64,000 nucleotides of DNA, taken from positions 1-64,000 of the forward strand of contig CAZVYG010000006.1 in the NCBI GenBank assembly GCA_964631605.1, read 5' to 3'. Source of the DNA: JARKQH01 sp964631605. GTDB taxonomy: Bacteria > Verrucomicrobiota > Verrucomicrobiia > Limisphaerales > UBA8199. Positions 20,259 to 29,353 of the stretch are shown here, in pieces. Numbering within the stretch: the stretch's first letter is position 1; each line of letters begins with the position of its first letter. The translations under genes and the position numbers were made by a program. The notes beneath the pieces were generated by a model that was not told the origin of the DNA, ran no database searches, and was given only the letters and a program-made list of their open reading frames with translations.

Positions 20259-21794
20259 TTAACGGCGCGAGGGCTTGGCCTCAACCACAAGGAACCGGCT
20301 TCCGCCCTGGCTCCAGACCCGGAGCAGCACCCGGTTGCCTTTGACCTGCTCGCTCAGGCGCACCGCCTCATCGGCGCTGGTCACGCGCTGGCGATTGATC
20401 TCCAAAATCACGTCTCCAACCCGCAAACCGGCCGCCGCCGCCGCCGAGGCCGGATCCACCTCGACCACGACCGCGCCCTGCAGTTGCGCAGGCAGGTTGA
20501 ACTGCCGGCGCGTCCGCGAGTCGAGATCATCCACCGTCACCCCATCCAGCACGTCGGGTTCTTGACTCCGGCGCAAGCCGCCCGGCCCGGAATCCGCTTT
20601 GGCGAGGCCACCTTCAGGCAACTCACCCAGCTTGACCGTCACCTGCTGTTCTTTGCCGTCCCGCAGAAGCTTAACCGGAACCCGGCTGCCGGGCGCAGTC
20701 TGAGACGCCATCAGCCGCAGATGCCGGCTGTCGGTGACCTTCTTGCCATTGAATTCGATAATGACATCCCCCTCTTTGAGGCCCGCATCTTCGGCGGGCG
20801 AATCCTTGGTCACCTCGCCAATGAGCGCCCCGCTGTTATCGGGCAGCTTGAACTCCTTCGCCAGCTCGGGTGTCACGGGCTGAACCAGCACGCCGAGATA
20901 GCCGCGGGTGACTTTGCCATCGGTAATGAGCCGTTCCATGACATACCGCGCCAGATTGATCGGAATCGAGAACCCAATCCCCTGGTTGCCGCCGCTGCGG
21001 CTGATGATGGACTGATTGATGCCCACCAGCCGCCCCGCGGCGTCCACCAGCGCGCCCCCGGAGTTCCCCGGATTGATCGAGGCATCCGTCTGGATAAAGT
21101 CTTCGTAATCCACGATCCCCATGCCCGCCCGCCCTTTGGCGCTCACAATCCCCATCGTCACCGTCTGCCCCACCCCGAACGGATTGCCAATCGCCAGCAC
21201 CACATCGCCCACCTCGACCAGGTCGCTGTCTGTCACGGTTATCGCCGGGAATTTCTTGCCTTCCATCTTGATGACCGCCACGTCCGTGTGCGGGTCGGTT
21301 CCCACCACTTTGGCTTCGTAAACCGTCTTGTCGTCGGCCAAAGCGACCTTGATCTCGTCGGCTCCGTCCACCACGTGGGCATTGGTCAGAATGTAGCCGT
21401 CTTCCGTCACGATGACCCCCGACCCCAGGCTCCGCTCGCGCCGCTCGCGCGGGATGCTCTCAAACGGGATGCCGAAAAACTGCCGGAAAAACGGGTCATC
21501 CAAAAACGGCGCCAGCCCGGGATTCTGGCGGACGGTCTTGGTGGAATAAATGTTTACCACGCTGGGCGCCACTTTCTTGACAATCGGGCTGAAGCTGGTG
21601 GCGGCTCGCGTGTCGGCCGCCAGGGGCGCGTTGTCCACTTTCAACTTCGGAGGCGCGGAGGCCGGAACCGTCCACGGCGCCAGCACCAACCAAGCCAGAA
21701 ACAAAGCAAAACCACTCCGCTCGCAGGAGGCCGCGAAGAACCCCTGTCGGCAGACGATCTTACGCACCCAATTCCAACGCGTCCACGTAACCAT
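20259..21794 (-). CDS. degQ: HtrA/Deg family serine protease
   Basis: Exported protease/chaperone of the S1C family, first gene of the minus-strand proteostasis block. It has 511 residues with an N-terminal hydrophobic export segment (about 29-46). The trypsin-like domain has the triad His140 (NAHVV), Asp171 (HTDVAVIK) and Ser245 (GNSGG). Two PDZ domains follow (about 285-380 and 410-505). The ATG at 21794 is preceded by a GAGGAG ribosome-binding sequence at a good distance. It is either periplasmic-soluble or anchored by the N-terminal segment. DegP and DegQ types cannot be told apart from sequence alone. Confidence 0.94.
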   Translation of the reverse strand: MVTWTRWNWVRKIVCRQGFFAASCERSGFALFLAWLVLAPWTVPASAPPKLKVDNAPLAADTRAATSFSPIVKKVAPSVVNIYSTKTVRQNPGLAPFLDDPFFRQFFGIPFESIPRERRERSLGSGVIVTEDGYILTNAHVVDGADEIKVALADDKTVYEAKVVGTDPHTDVAVIKMEGKKFPAITVTDSDLVEVGDVVLAIGNPFGVGQTVTMGIVSAKGRAGMGIVDYEDFIQTDASINPGNSGGALVDAAGRLVGINQSIISRSGGNQGIGFSIPINLARYVMERLITDGKVTRGYLGVLVQPVTPELAKEFKLPDNSGALIGEVTKDSPAEDAGLKEGDVIIEFNGKKVTDSRHLRLMASQTAPGSRVPVKLLRDGKEQQVTVKLGELPEGGLAKADSGPGGLRRSQEPDVLDGVTVDDLDSRTRRQFNLPAQLQGAVVVEVDPASAAAAAGLRVGDVILEINRQRVTSADEAVRLSEQVKGNRVLLRVWSQGGSRFLVVEAKPSRR

Positions 21795-22174
21795 ATCTCA
21801 AAGCTCTCCTCTCGCTGACAGATACATTTTTCACACAAACCGACCGATCCTGCCTGCAAAATCGGTTGCGGCCGACGAAAGACAGCGCACGTCCACTTGA
21901 ACCTGCACTTCTTCGCACCTTCATCCACGCATTCACAATGCCATAGCTTAGGTTATATTATAACATGTTGTCGCTATGAATCTTAACAATAAAGAACCGA
22001 TCGTATTCTCCCGCAGAAATGTGCCATTGTGACACACTGCAAGATTTCGATGTGGTTCAAATTGTCTCACACCTGCGACCTTCTTTAGGCACTCTTCTCT
22101 TCATTAGCTTCCAACCACGTTTCTCGGGATAGCTTGGCTCCGGAACGGCGCTTTGATAGCTTCCGGACCCGGCA
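21795..22174. other. Divergent intergenic region
   Basis: This 380-base gap separates the start of the minus-strand htrA operon from the plus-strand lipoprotein gene. It is clearly more AT-rich than its surroundings, especially 21945-22020, as expected for a double promoter region. Apart from the extended -10 noted at 21957-21965 and the small inverted repeat GTTAT-ATT-ATAAC around it, I see nothing definite and no open frame of substance. Confidence 0.5.
21957..21965 (-). promoter_or_regulatory. Candidate extended -10 promoter of the htrA operon
   Basis: Read on the minus strand this is TGTTATAAT, a perfect extended -10 (TGnTATAAT), about 165 bases before the htrA start. No good -35 lies 16-18 bases upstream, which extended -10 promoters can tolerate. 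I found no CIRCE or clear heat-shock sigma consensus. If used, the transcript would carry a leader of roughly 150 bases. Confidence 0.4.
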
Positions 22175-23074
22175 ATGACTCGCATCGCCATCGCTGTTCA
22201 GTTCCTGGCCATCGCACTCGGGGTGACCGGGTGCTCGGTCTTCTCGCCCAAAATGAAACCCTCTTTTCAGGACTACACTCTGGATTACAACTCGCCAGTT
22301 GACTCCGCTCTTCAAGCCAAGTTGGTAGCGATAGACGCGGACCTGCGCGCCCGCTTTGAAATGACTCCGGAACAGACGGCGGTCGGATTACTGGACCTGA
22401 GGCATTTGCGCCTGGCGTTGATTCATCCGGACCGAGGGGAATATGCCGCCAGCGTGCCCAAGATCGGCATCCTGCTGGCCTACTTTCAGGCGCATCCGGA
22501 AGCGGCGACCCACCTCAGCGCGCAGACCCGCCACGGGCTGGGCTTGATGATCAAGGTCTCGAGCAACGAGATGGCCGCGAAGTTCTCGCGCGAGCTGGGA
22601 CTGAAAGCCATTCAAGCGGTGCTCGATTCGTACCGGTTCTATGACCCGAATCACGGCGGCGGGATTTGGGTCGGCAAGCATTACGGCCAAAGTGATGAGC
22701 GTTACGGCGATCCGCTCGGCAACAATTCCCACGCGGCAACGATCCGGCAGTTGCTTCGCTTTTATCTGCTGCTCGAGCAGGGCAGGCTGGTTTCCCCCGC
22801 CGCCTCGCAAACCATGCGGGACATTTTTGCGTCCCCGGACATTCCGCATGACGATAACAAGTTTGTTCGAGGGCTGGCGGGTCGCGAGGTTCAAATCCGG
22901 CGCAAATCGGGTTCCTGGGAGAACTGGTTGCACGACACCGCAGTGGTCACGGGCCCGGGCCGGCACTATGTGCTGGCGGCGCTGACCCGCCATCCGCGCG
23001 GGGACGAGTACCTGGTCGAGCTGGCCCGAGCCGTGGATGACCTCATGCAAGGCGGCCCGGGAACGCCCCCTTGA
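22175..23074 (+). CDS. Beta-lactamase-like serine hydrolase lipoprotein
   Basis: A 299-residue exported protein with a lipobox (GVTGC, Cys20), so it is probably a lipoprotein. It carries the serine hydrolase triad of the class A beta-lactamase/PBP fold: Ser93-Val-Pro-Lys96, then Ser129-Ser-Asn131 in the SDN position, and RRKSGSW as the KTG-like box near residue 245. The omega-loop Glu-x-x-Leu-Asn of true class A beta-lactamases is not apparent, so efficient drug hydrolysis is not assured. It may act as a DD-peptidase-like or other serine hydrolase on the cell wall. It stands alone between the htrA promoter and the DUF1846 gene. Confidence 0.75.
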   Translation: MTRIAIAVQFLAIALGVTGCSVFSPKMKPSFQDYTLDYNSPVDSALQAKLVAIDADLRARFEMTPEQTAVGLLDLRHLRLALIHPDRGEYAASVPKIGILLAYFQAHPEAATHLSAQTRHGLGLMIKVSSNEMAAKFSRELGLKAIQAVLDSYRFYDPNHGGGIWVGKHYGQSDERYGDPLGNNSHAATIRQLLRFYLLLEQGRLVSPAASQTMRDIFASPDIPHDDNKFVRGLAGREVQIRRKSGSWENWLHDTAVVTGPGRHYVLAALTRHPRGDEYLVELARAVDDLMQGGPGTPP

Positions 23075-23108
23075 CCTCAGCCGCAATTTCAAACCTCAAC
23101 GCCCCTTT

Positions 23109-24626
23109 ATGCCCACCGCAATCGGTTTCGACAACCAACGCTATCTCGAACAACAAACCGCCGCCATTCTGGACCGGGTCGGCGCCAGCAATGGCAAGCT
23201 CTACCTCGAATTCGGCGGCAAGCTGCTTTTTGACTACCACGCCGCCCGCGTCTTGCCGGGGTTCCATCCCAACGTCAAAATGCAGTTGCTCCAAAAGCTC
23301 AAGGACCAATCCGAGGTCCTCCTCTGCATCTACGCCGGCGACATTGAGAAGAAAAAAATGCGGGCGGACTTCGGCATCACCTACGATACCGACGCCCTCA
23401 AGACCATTGACGACCTGCGCGAATGGCAGGTCACGGTCCGCGCCGTGGTCATCACCCGGTTTGACAACCAGCCGGCGGCCGTGGCCTTCAAGAACAAGCT
23501 CGAACGCCGCGGCATCCGGGTCTATACCCATCGGGCAACCAAGGGCTACCCGACCGACGTGGATACCATCGTCAGCCCCGACGGCTACGGCGCCAATGCC
23601 TATATTGAAACCGAGCGGCCGATCGTCGTGGTCACCGGCCCGGGCCCCGGCAGCGGCAAGCTGGCCACCTGCCTCTCGCAGTTGTACCACGAGCATCAGC
23701 GCGGCCGGCCGGCCCATTACGCCAAGTTCGAGACGTTCCCCATCTGGAACCTGCCGCTCAAGCACGAGGTGAACATGGCTTATGAAGCCGCCACCGCCGA
23801 GTTGAAGGACGTCAACCTCATTGACCATTTCCATCTCGACGCCCACGGCCAGCCCGCCGTCAATTACAACCGCGACATCGAAGCGTTTCCCCTCCTGCGG
23901 CGCATTCTCGAGCGCATCACCGGCCGCTCCGCCTGCTACCAGTCGCCGACGGACATGGGCGTCAACCGCGCCGGGTTCGGCATTGTGGATGACGCCGCCT
24001 GCCGCGCCGCCGCGCGGCAGGAGATCATCCGCCGCTATTTTCATTATGCTTGCGAATACGCCATGGGGCTGGTGGACCGCGACGCGCTCAACCGCGTCGA
24101 GCTGCTCATGCGCGACCTGGGATTGTCCACGTCCGACCGCCTGGTGGTGCCCCGGGCGCATGCCGCCATGCGGGAGGCCGAGGCGCAGGGCAAAGGCTCG
24201 AACGGCTTCTTCTGCGGCGCCGCCCTCGAACTCAAGGACGGCCGCATCGTCACCGGCAAGAACTCGCCGCTCATGCATGCCGCTTCGAGCGTGATTCTCA
24301 ACGCGGTTAAAACGCTGGCCGGCATCCCGGACCAGATTCACCTGCTGCCGCCCCTGGTCACGCGCTCCCTCAGCCACTTCAAGACCGACGTGCTCAAAGG
24401 CAAGATGACCAGCCTCGATCTGGAGGAAACCCTCATCGCCCTGAGCATCAGCGCCACGTTGAATCCGCTGGCTGAAGCCGTGATCGGCCACCTCAAGGAC
24501 CTTAATGGGTGCGAGCTGCACCTGTCTCACATCCCGTCGCCGGGCGACGCCGCCGGCTTGCGGAAACTCGGCCTCAACGCCACCAGCGAACCCGAGTTTG
24601 CGACCAAGTACCTGTTCGTGAGCTAA
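23109..24626 (+). CDS. DUF1846 (UPF0371) family protein
   Basis: A 505-residue cytoplasmic protein. The start at 23109 (MPTAIGFDNQRYLEQQTAAI) matches the typical DUF1846 N-terminus and full family length. The sequence contains a Gly-rich phosphate-binding-like loop (VVTGPGPGSGKLATCLSQLY, about 177-196) and conserved blocks such as FPIWNLPLKHEVN and CYQSPTDMGVNRAGFGI. The family has solved structures but, as far as I know, no established function. It follows the lipoprotein gene closely on the same strand (34 bases), which may mean co-transcription without implying a shared role. Confidence 0.88.
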   Translation: MPTAIGFDNQRYLEQQTAAILDRVGASNGKLYLEFGGKLLFDYHAARVLPGFHPNVKMQLLQKLKDQSEVLLCIYAGDIEKKKMRADFGITYDTDALKTIDDLREWQVTVRAVVITRFDNQPAAVAFKNKLERRGIRVYTHRATKGYPTDVDTIVSPDGYGANAYIETERPIVVVTGPGPGSGKLATCLSQLYHEHQRGRPAHYAKFETFPIWNLPLKHEVNMAYEAATAELKDVNLIDHFHLDAHGQPAVNYNRDIEAFPLLRRILERITGRSACYQSPTDMGVNRAGFGIVDDAACRAAARQEIIRRYFHYACEYAMGLVDRDALNRVELLMRDLGLSTSDRLVVPRAHAAMREAEAQGKGSNGFFCGAALELKDGRIVTGKNSPLMHAASSVILNAVKTLAGIPDQIHLLPPLVTRSLSHFKTDVLKGKMTSLDLEETLIALSISATLNPLAEAVIGHLKDLNGCELHLSHIPSPGDAAGLRKLGLNATSEPEFATKYLFVS

Positions 24627-24789
24627 GCCGCCCGGCCTGACGGCGCACCGTCCGCCGGGTTATCGCAGCGCGCGATGATCAAGTCGGCGCGGCTTGACAC
24701 GATTGGCTCGCTTTGTTTCCCTGCACGCCAGACGAGCCTTCAAAGTGTTTTGGTGAACACGCATCGCTCATGGCTCGCGGGATAAACTC

Positions 24790-27700
24790 ATGAAAAACCT
24801 TCTCGCTCTCGCCCTGGCCGCCAGCCTGATCGGCGGCGTGTCCGGTGTCCAGGCGGACTTCCTGGAAGCCGGCTTTGTCAATCCTCCGGCCTCGACCCAA
24901 CCGTGGTGCTACTGGTACTGGATCAGCGACAACATCTCCCGGGAAGGCATCACCCGCGACCTCGAGGCGATGAAGCGCGTCGGCATCGGCCAGGCTTTCA
25001 TCGGCAATATCTATCTCGATGATGTCAAAATCGGGGACGTCAAGGCCCTGACGGACGAATGGTGGGGCATGGTCCAGCACGCCGTGAGGGAAGGCGGCCG
25101 GCTGGGGGTCGAGGTCGGCCTGTTCAATTGCCCGGGCTGGAGCCAGTCCGGCGGACCCTGGATCAAACCCGAGCAGGCCATGCGCTACGTGGCTTTCAGC
25201 GAACAGCGGGTCACCGGCCCCACCCGCTTCGAGCAGAAGTTGGCAGCACCCGGCGACCATTTCCAGGATATTGCCGTCCTGGCTTTCCCCGCCCCGCCCG
25301 AGGATGGAACGTTGATTTCCTCCAAAGCTCCCCGCGTGAGCTGCACCCCGGCCCTGGACCAGGCCGGGCGCCTGGTGGACGGAGACCGTTCCACGACCGT
25401 GATGTTCCCCACCGGCGAGGGCCGGCAAAAGGGGAACCTCACCGTGGAGTTGGAACTGACCGAACCGTTCACCGCACGCGCCTTGGTCCTGGTGCCGGCC
25501 CGCACGGATTTCAGCGCCCGGTGCGAGCTCCAGGCCGCGGATGCGGACGGCGCGTTCCGCAAAGTGCGTGATTTCATCATTGACCGTTCCAACAACAACG
25601 TGTCGGTTGGATTCATCCCACACGCCCCCGTGGCCATTTCGTTCCCCAAGCAAACCAGCACCCGCTTCCGGCTCGTCTTTTCATCCCTGCGCGGCCAGGC
25701 CGGGCTGGCGGAAATCGAGTTGCGGTCGGGCCCGCGGGTCGAGCGCTATCTCGAGAAGCAGTTGGCCAAAATGCACCCCACCCCGCTGCCGATGTGGGAC
25801 GCCTACCTCTGGCCCCAAACAACCCCGCTCGAGGCCGACGACCTGGCCGTCGCGCCCGCCGCGGTCCAGGACTTGACCCGCCGCTTGCAGCCGGACGGAA
25901 CGTTGCGTTGGGATGTCCCGCCCGGCGAGTGGATCGTCGTGCGCAGCGGCATGGTGCCGACCGGCATCAAGAATGCCCCGGCTTCGCCCGAGGGCCAGGG
26001 CCTCGAGGTGGACAAGATGAACGCGGACGCCGTCCAGGCCCACTTTGACGCCTACATCGGCAAGCTCCTCAAAAACCTGTCCCGCGGCGACCGCAGGGCT
26101 TTCACCCGCGTCATTGCCGACAGCTACGAAATGGGCTCCCAAAACTGGACCGACGGGTTCAGCGCGCGATTCAGGAAGCGCTATGGTTACGATCCCCACC
26201 CGTACCTGCCGGTGCTCACCGGGCGCGTCGTCGGCAGCGCCGACCAATCCGAACGGTTCCTCTGGGACTTGCGCCGGCTGGTGGCTGACGAGGTCTCCTA
26301 CGGCTACGTGGGCGGCCTCCGCGAAGCCTGCAATCGGCGCGGGCTCAAGCTCTGGCTCGAAAACTATGGCCACTGGGGGTTCCCCGGCGAATTCCTCCAG
26401 TACGGCGGGCAGAGCGACGAGGTCAGCGGCGAATTTTGGGCGACCGGCGACCTGGGCAGCATTGAGCTGCGCGCCGCCTCCTCGGCGGCCCATATCTACG
26501 GCAAACCGCGGGTCTCGGCCGAGGCGTTCACCAGCGTCCAGAAATTTGAAAGCACTCCCTGGTCGCTGAAGAAGCGCGGCGACTGGGCCCTCACCGAGGG
26601 CATCAACCACTGGGTACTGCACGTGTACATCCACCAGCCGTGGGAAGACCGGTTGCCCGGCGTCAATGCCTGGTTCAGCACCGAGTTCAATCGCCATAAC
26701 ACCTGGTTCGAGCAAAGCCGCGAGTGGATTGACTATTATCGCCGCTGCCATTTTCTCCTGCAGCAGGGCCGGCACGTGGCCGACATCGCCTATTTCATCG
26801 GCGAGGACACCCCGAAAATGACGGGCGTCCGCCAGCCGCCCCTGCCCCCGGGCTACGACTTCGATTACATCAACGCCGAGGTCATCCTCGATCGCCTGCA
26901 AGTCAGGAACCACCGTTTCGTCCTTCCCGACGGCATGTCCTACCGGCTGTTGGTCCTGCCCCGGCTCGAGACGATGCGACCCGAGTTGCTCAAGAAAATT
27001 CGCGACCTCGTGGCCGAGGGCGGCGCGATCCTGGGCGCGCCCCCCGCCCGCTCCCCCAGCCTTCAGGACTATCCCAAATGCGATCAACGCGTCCGCGACC
27101 TCGCCGCCGAGCTCTGGGCCGGCTGTGACGGCGTGTCCAGCCGGGAAGCCCGCTTCGGCAAAGGACGAGTGTTCCGCTACTCGGAACTCCCGCCGGCTCT
27201 GGCGGCGCTCCAGATTGCGCCGGATTTCGCCGGACCCGACCCCAAACAAATCCTTTGGACGCACCGCTCGACGGGCGACGCCGAGATTTATTTCGTGTCC
27301 AACCAGGGGGAGCAGCCGGTTACCCTCGCGCCGGTGTTCCGCGTGAAAGACAAGGCTCCCGAGCTTTGGGACGCCGTTTCGGCCCAGCGCCGCCCCACCG
27401 CCGTCTTCGACCGCACCGAAACCGGGATGTGTGTGCCGCTTCAGCTCGAGCCGCGGGGCTCGCTGTTCGTGGTTTTCCGCGAACCCTTGGGGCGCAACCC
27501 TTCGATCATCGAAGTCCGGCGGGACGACGTGATTCTCCTCCGCGCGGCCCCAGCGCCGGCGAGTCCGGACGCCGCCGACGCCCCTGCTGAAACGCCGGGC
27601 ACCTTTACCCTGGCGGGATGGGTCAAACCCGCCATCGAAATCGGCCTGCCGCCCGAGGCGGACTCGGGCGTGCAGCTCCGCCAGGTGCGCAACGAACTGG

Positions 27701-28752
27701 TGACCGCCTTTCATGGCGACACCCGCTTTCCTGAGGGCGGTCACGCGGGAGCCGGCGTCTCGGTCGGGCGCAATGGGGTCGTCGTGTATGAGCACACGGC
27801 CAATTATTACGCTCCGCTGCTCACTTATGCCGGCCCGGTGGAGGACTGGACTCACCTGGCTGTCGTGTACCAAGCCGGCCAGCCATGCCTTTACCTCAAC
27901 GGCAGACTCGTTCGCAAAGGGCTGCGCAGCCAGTTCAAGGTCCATTCAGGCTTGACCGCGGAACCGTCCGGCAACCCGGGCTTCCGAGGCGAGTTTTACG
28001 GTCTGCTCAATCTGCCGCGCGCCTTGGCCGCCGCCGAGATCACCGCCCTGGCCACCGCCAAACCGGCCCTGGCGCAAGGGTGGGCCCTTGCCCCCATCCA
28101 ACTCTCCCGTCAACGCACCGGCCTGGAGATCGAAGTGTTTTCCCCCAGCCGCTACTCGATCGAGTGGCAGACTGGCCGCAAAAACACCATTCATGCGGCC
28201 GACCTGCCGCCCTCCCTTGAAGTCTCCGGCCCGTGGCAGGTGCACTTCCCGCCCCAACGGGACGTGCCGCCCCGGATCAACCTCGAGCGGCTGATCTCCC
28301 TCACCGACCACCCGGAGCCGGCCATCAAGCATTTCTCAGGTACTGCCCGCTACAATTGCAGCTTCCAAGTTCCAGCCGACCGGCTGCGCGAGGGCCGGCG
28401 CCTGTGGCTGGACCTGGGCCGGGTCGAAAGCGTGGCCGAAGTCTTCGTCAACGGCCGGCCGCTGGGCATCTATTGGAAACCTCCCTACCAAGTGGATATT
28501 ACCTCCGCGGCGCGGGCCGGGACCAATACCCTGGAAGTCCGTGTGACCGGCACCTGGCGCAATCGCCTGCTGGGCGACCTCAAATACCCCAACGGCTTCC
28601 CTCGAAAGGACACTGACGCCCCCGCGCCGTTGGAGTTCAAGCCTTTCCTCACTGCGGACCTCAAGTTGCAGGCCACCGAGCCCCTCGCCCCGTCGGGTCT
28701 GTTGGGACCCGTCCGCCTCCACTCCAGCCGCCGCAGTTTGCTGCCGTATTAA
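24790..28752 (+). CDS. GH106-type alpha-L-rhamnosidase with LamG insert
   Basis: A 1320-residue secreted enzyme (signal peptide ending GVSGVQA) that should cleave terminal rhamnose from plant or microbial polysaccharides. The N-terminal part matches GH106: FVNPPASTQPWCYWYWISDN, GLFNCPGWSQSGGPWIKP, and the acidic segment ADSYEMGSQNW near residue 445. A LamG/concanavalin-like domain (about 935-1095, starting FTLAGWVKP) splits the C-terminal region. The end is a galactose-binding-like beta sandwich with FSGTARYNCSF and VFVNGRPLGIYWKPPYQVDI, usual in GH2/GH106 enzymes. It stands alone, with no transporter or regulator beside it. Substrate remains inferred. Confidence 0.85.
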   Translation: MKNLLALALAASLIGGVSGVQADFLEAGFVNPPASTQPWCYWYWISDNISREGITRDLEAMKRVGIGQAFIGNIYLDDVKIGDVKALTDEWWGMVQHAVREGGRLGVEVGLFNCPGWSQSGGPWIKPEQAMRYVAFSEQRVTGPTRFEQKLAAPGDHFQDIAVLAFPAPPEDGTLISSKAPRVSCTPALDQAGRLVDGDRSTTVMFPTGEGRQKGNLTVELELTEPFTARALVLVPARTDFSARCELQAADADGAFRKVRDFIIDRSNNNVSVGFIPHAPVAISFPKQTSTRFRLVFSSLRGQAGLAEIELRSGPRVERYLEKQLAKMHPTPLPMWDAYLWPQTTPLEADDLAVAPAAVQDLTRRLQPDGTLRWDVPPGEWIVVRSGMVPTGIKNAPASPEGQGLEVDKMNADAVQAHFDAYIGKLLKNLSRGDRRAFTRVIADSYEMGSQNWTDGFSARFRKRYGYDPHPYLPVLTGRVVGSADQSERFLWDLRRLVADEVSYGYVGGLREACNRRGLKLWLENYGHWGFPGEFLQYGGQSDEVSGEFWATGDLGSIELRAASSAAHIYGKPRVSAEAFTSVQKFESTPWSLKKRGDWALTEGINHWVLHVYIHQPWEDRLPGVNAWFSTEFNRHNTWFEQSREWIDYYRRCHFLLQQGRHVADIAYFIGEDTPKMTGVRQPPLPPGYDFDYINAEVILDRLQVRNHRFVLPDGMSYRLLVLPRLETMRPELLKKIRDLVAEGGAILGAPPARSPSLQDYPKCDQRVRDLAAELWAGCDGVSSREARFGKGRVFRYSELPPALAALQIAPDFAGPDPKQILWTHRSTGDAEIYFVSNQGEQPVTLAPVFRVKDKAPELWDAVSAQRRPTAVFDRTETGMCVPLQLEPRGSLFVVFREPLGRNPSIIEVRRDDVILLRAAPAPASPDAADAPAETPGTFTLAGWVKPAIEIGLPPEADSGVQLRQVRNELVTAFHGDTRFPEGGHAGAGVSVGRNGVVVYEHTANYYAPLLTYAGPVEDWTHLAVVYQAGQPCLYLNGRLVRKGLRSQFKVHSGLTAEPSGNPGFRGEFYGLLNLPRALAAAEITALATAKPALAQGWALAPIQLSRQRTGLEIEVFSPSRYSIEWQTGRKNTIHAADLPPSLEVSGPWQVHFPPQRDVPPRINLERLISLTDHPEPAIKHFSGTARYNCSFQVPADRLREGRRLWLDLGRVESVAEVFVNGRPLGIYWKPPYQVDITSAARAGTNTLEVRVTGTWRNRLLGDLKYPNGFPRKDTDAPAPLEFKPFLTADLKLQATEPLAPSGLLGPVRLHSSRRSLLPY

Positions 28753-28854
28753 CCAGGAACTGTGAACAGCCTGTGAGTAACTGTTAATAACAAACGCTTG
28801 AGGCCGCCGCCGTCGTGTCGGAGGATGGGACGCCTAACACACGACACCGACCCC

Positions 28855-29103
28855 ATGCGCGTTCTGTTATTCGACAGCAGCTCCCGGCGCTACTACCATT
28901 CTGCCGATGGCTGGACTTCCGACCCGGCTCAAGCCCTCGATTTCGGCGGCACCGTCCAGGCCGCCAACACCGCCTTCCAGCAGCGTCTGCAGGAATTCGA
29001 AATCATCCTCGCCTTCGATGACGCCCACATGAGCGACCTCCGCGTCCCGCTCACGCTCGCCCCCTCGGGTTCCAGCCCCGCCGTGCCGGGTCTGCCGGCG
29101 TAG
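28855..29103 (+). CDS. Small hypothetical protein
   Basis: An 82-residue frame. The ATG at 28855 (MRVLLFDSSSRRYYHSADGW) is chosen because upstream residues look non-coding. It reads as a soluble protein with strand and helix character (AANTAFQQRLQEFEIILAFD) and a Ser/Pro-rich end. I do not recognise the family. Codon use is consistent with coding. It ends 62 bases before the assembly gap, so its true relation to the secretion-like operon beyond the gap is uncertain. Confidence 0.5.
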   Translation: MRVLLFDSSSRRYYHSADGWTSDPAQALDFGGTVQAANTAFQQRLQEFEIILAFDDAHMSDLRVPLTLAPSGSSPAVPGLPA

Positions 29104-29165
29104 CAACGCGAGCACTCGCAGCGGCGCTTTGTCGGGTGGGTTTCCGACAATCATGTCGTCCCGAC

Positions 29166-29175
29166 NNNNNNNNNN
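29166..29175. other. Assembly gap (10 N)
   Basis: Ten ambiguous bases join two sequence blocks. Ten may be a placeholder rather than a measured length, so missing sequence between the small gene and the GspE-like ATPase cannot be excluded. Open frames crossing it are not trustworthy. Confidence 0.98.
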
Positions 29176-29353
29176 ACAGAGCCCGCCCGATTGGCGCACT
29201 GTGCCTGTGGGCGAAACCCTGCCCGGTGCGGGATTACCTCCGGCGTTCGACCTCGGGTCACTCGGCGGAGCAGCCCTTCGGGTGTTGGCTTTGGCAAAGT
29301 CTCGTGCCATAGTCCCCGCGCGTTCACACGTTCACGTGGTTGAAAACCGAAAC

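Noticed and set aside
21795..22174. CIRCE or heat-shock sigma site upstream of htrA
   Set aside because: I looked for TTAGCACTC-N9-GAGTGCTAA and a CTTGAAA...CCCCAT pair and found no acceptable match.
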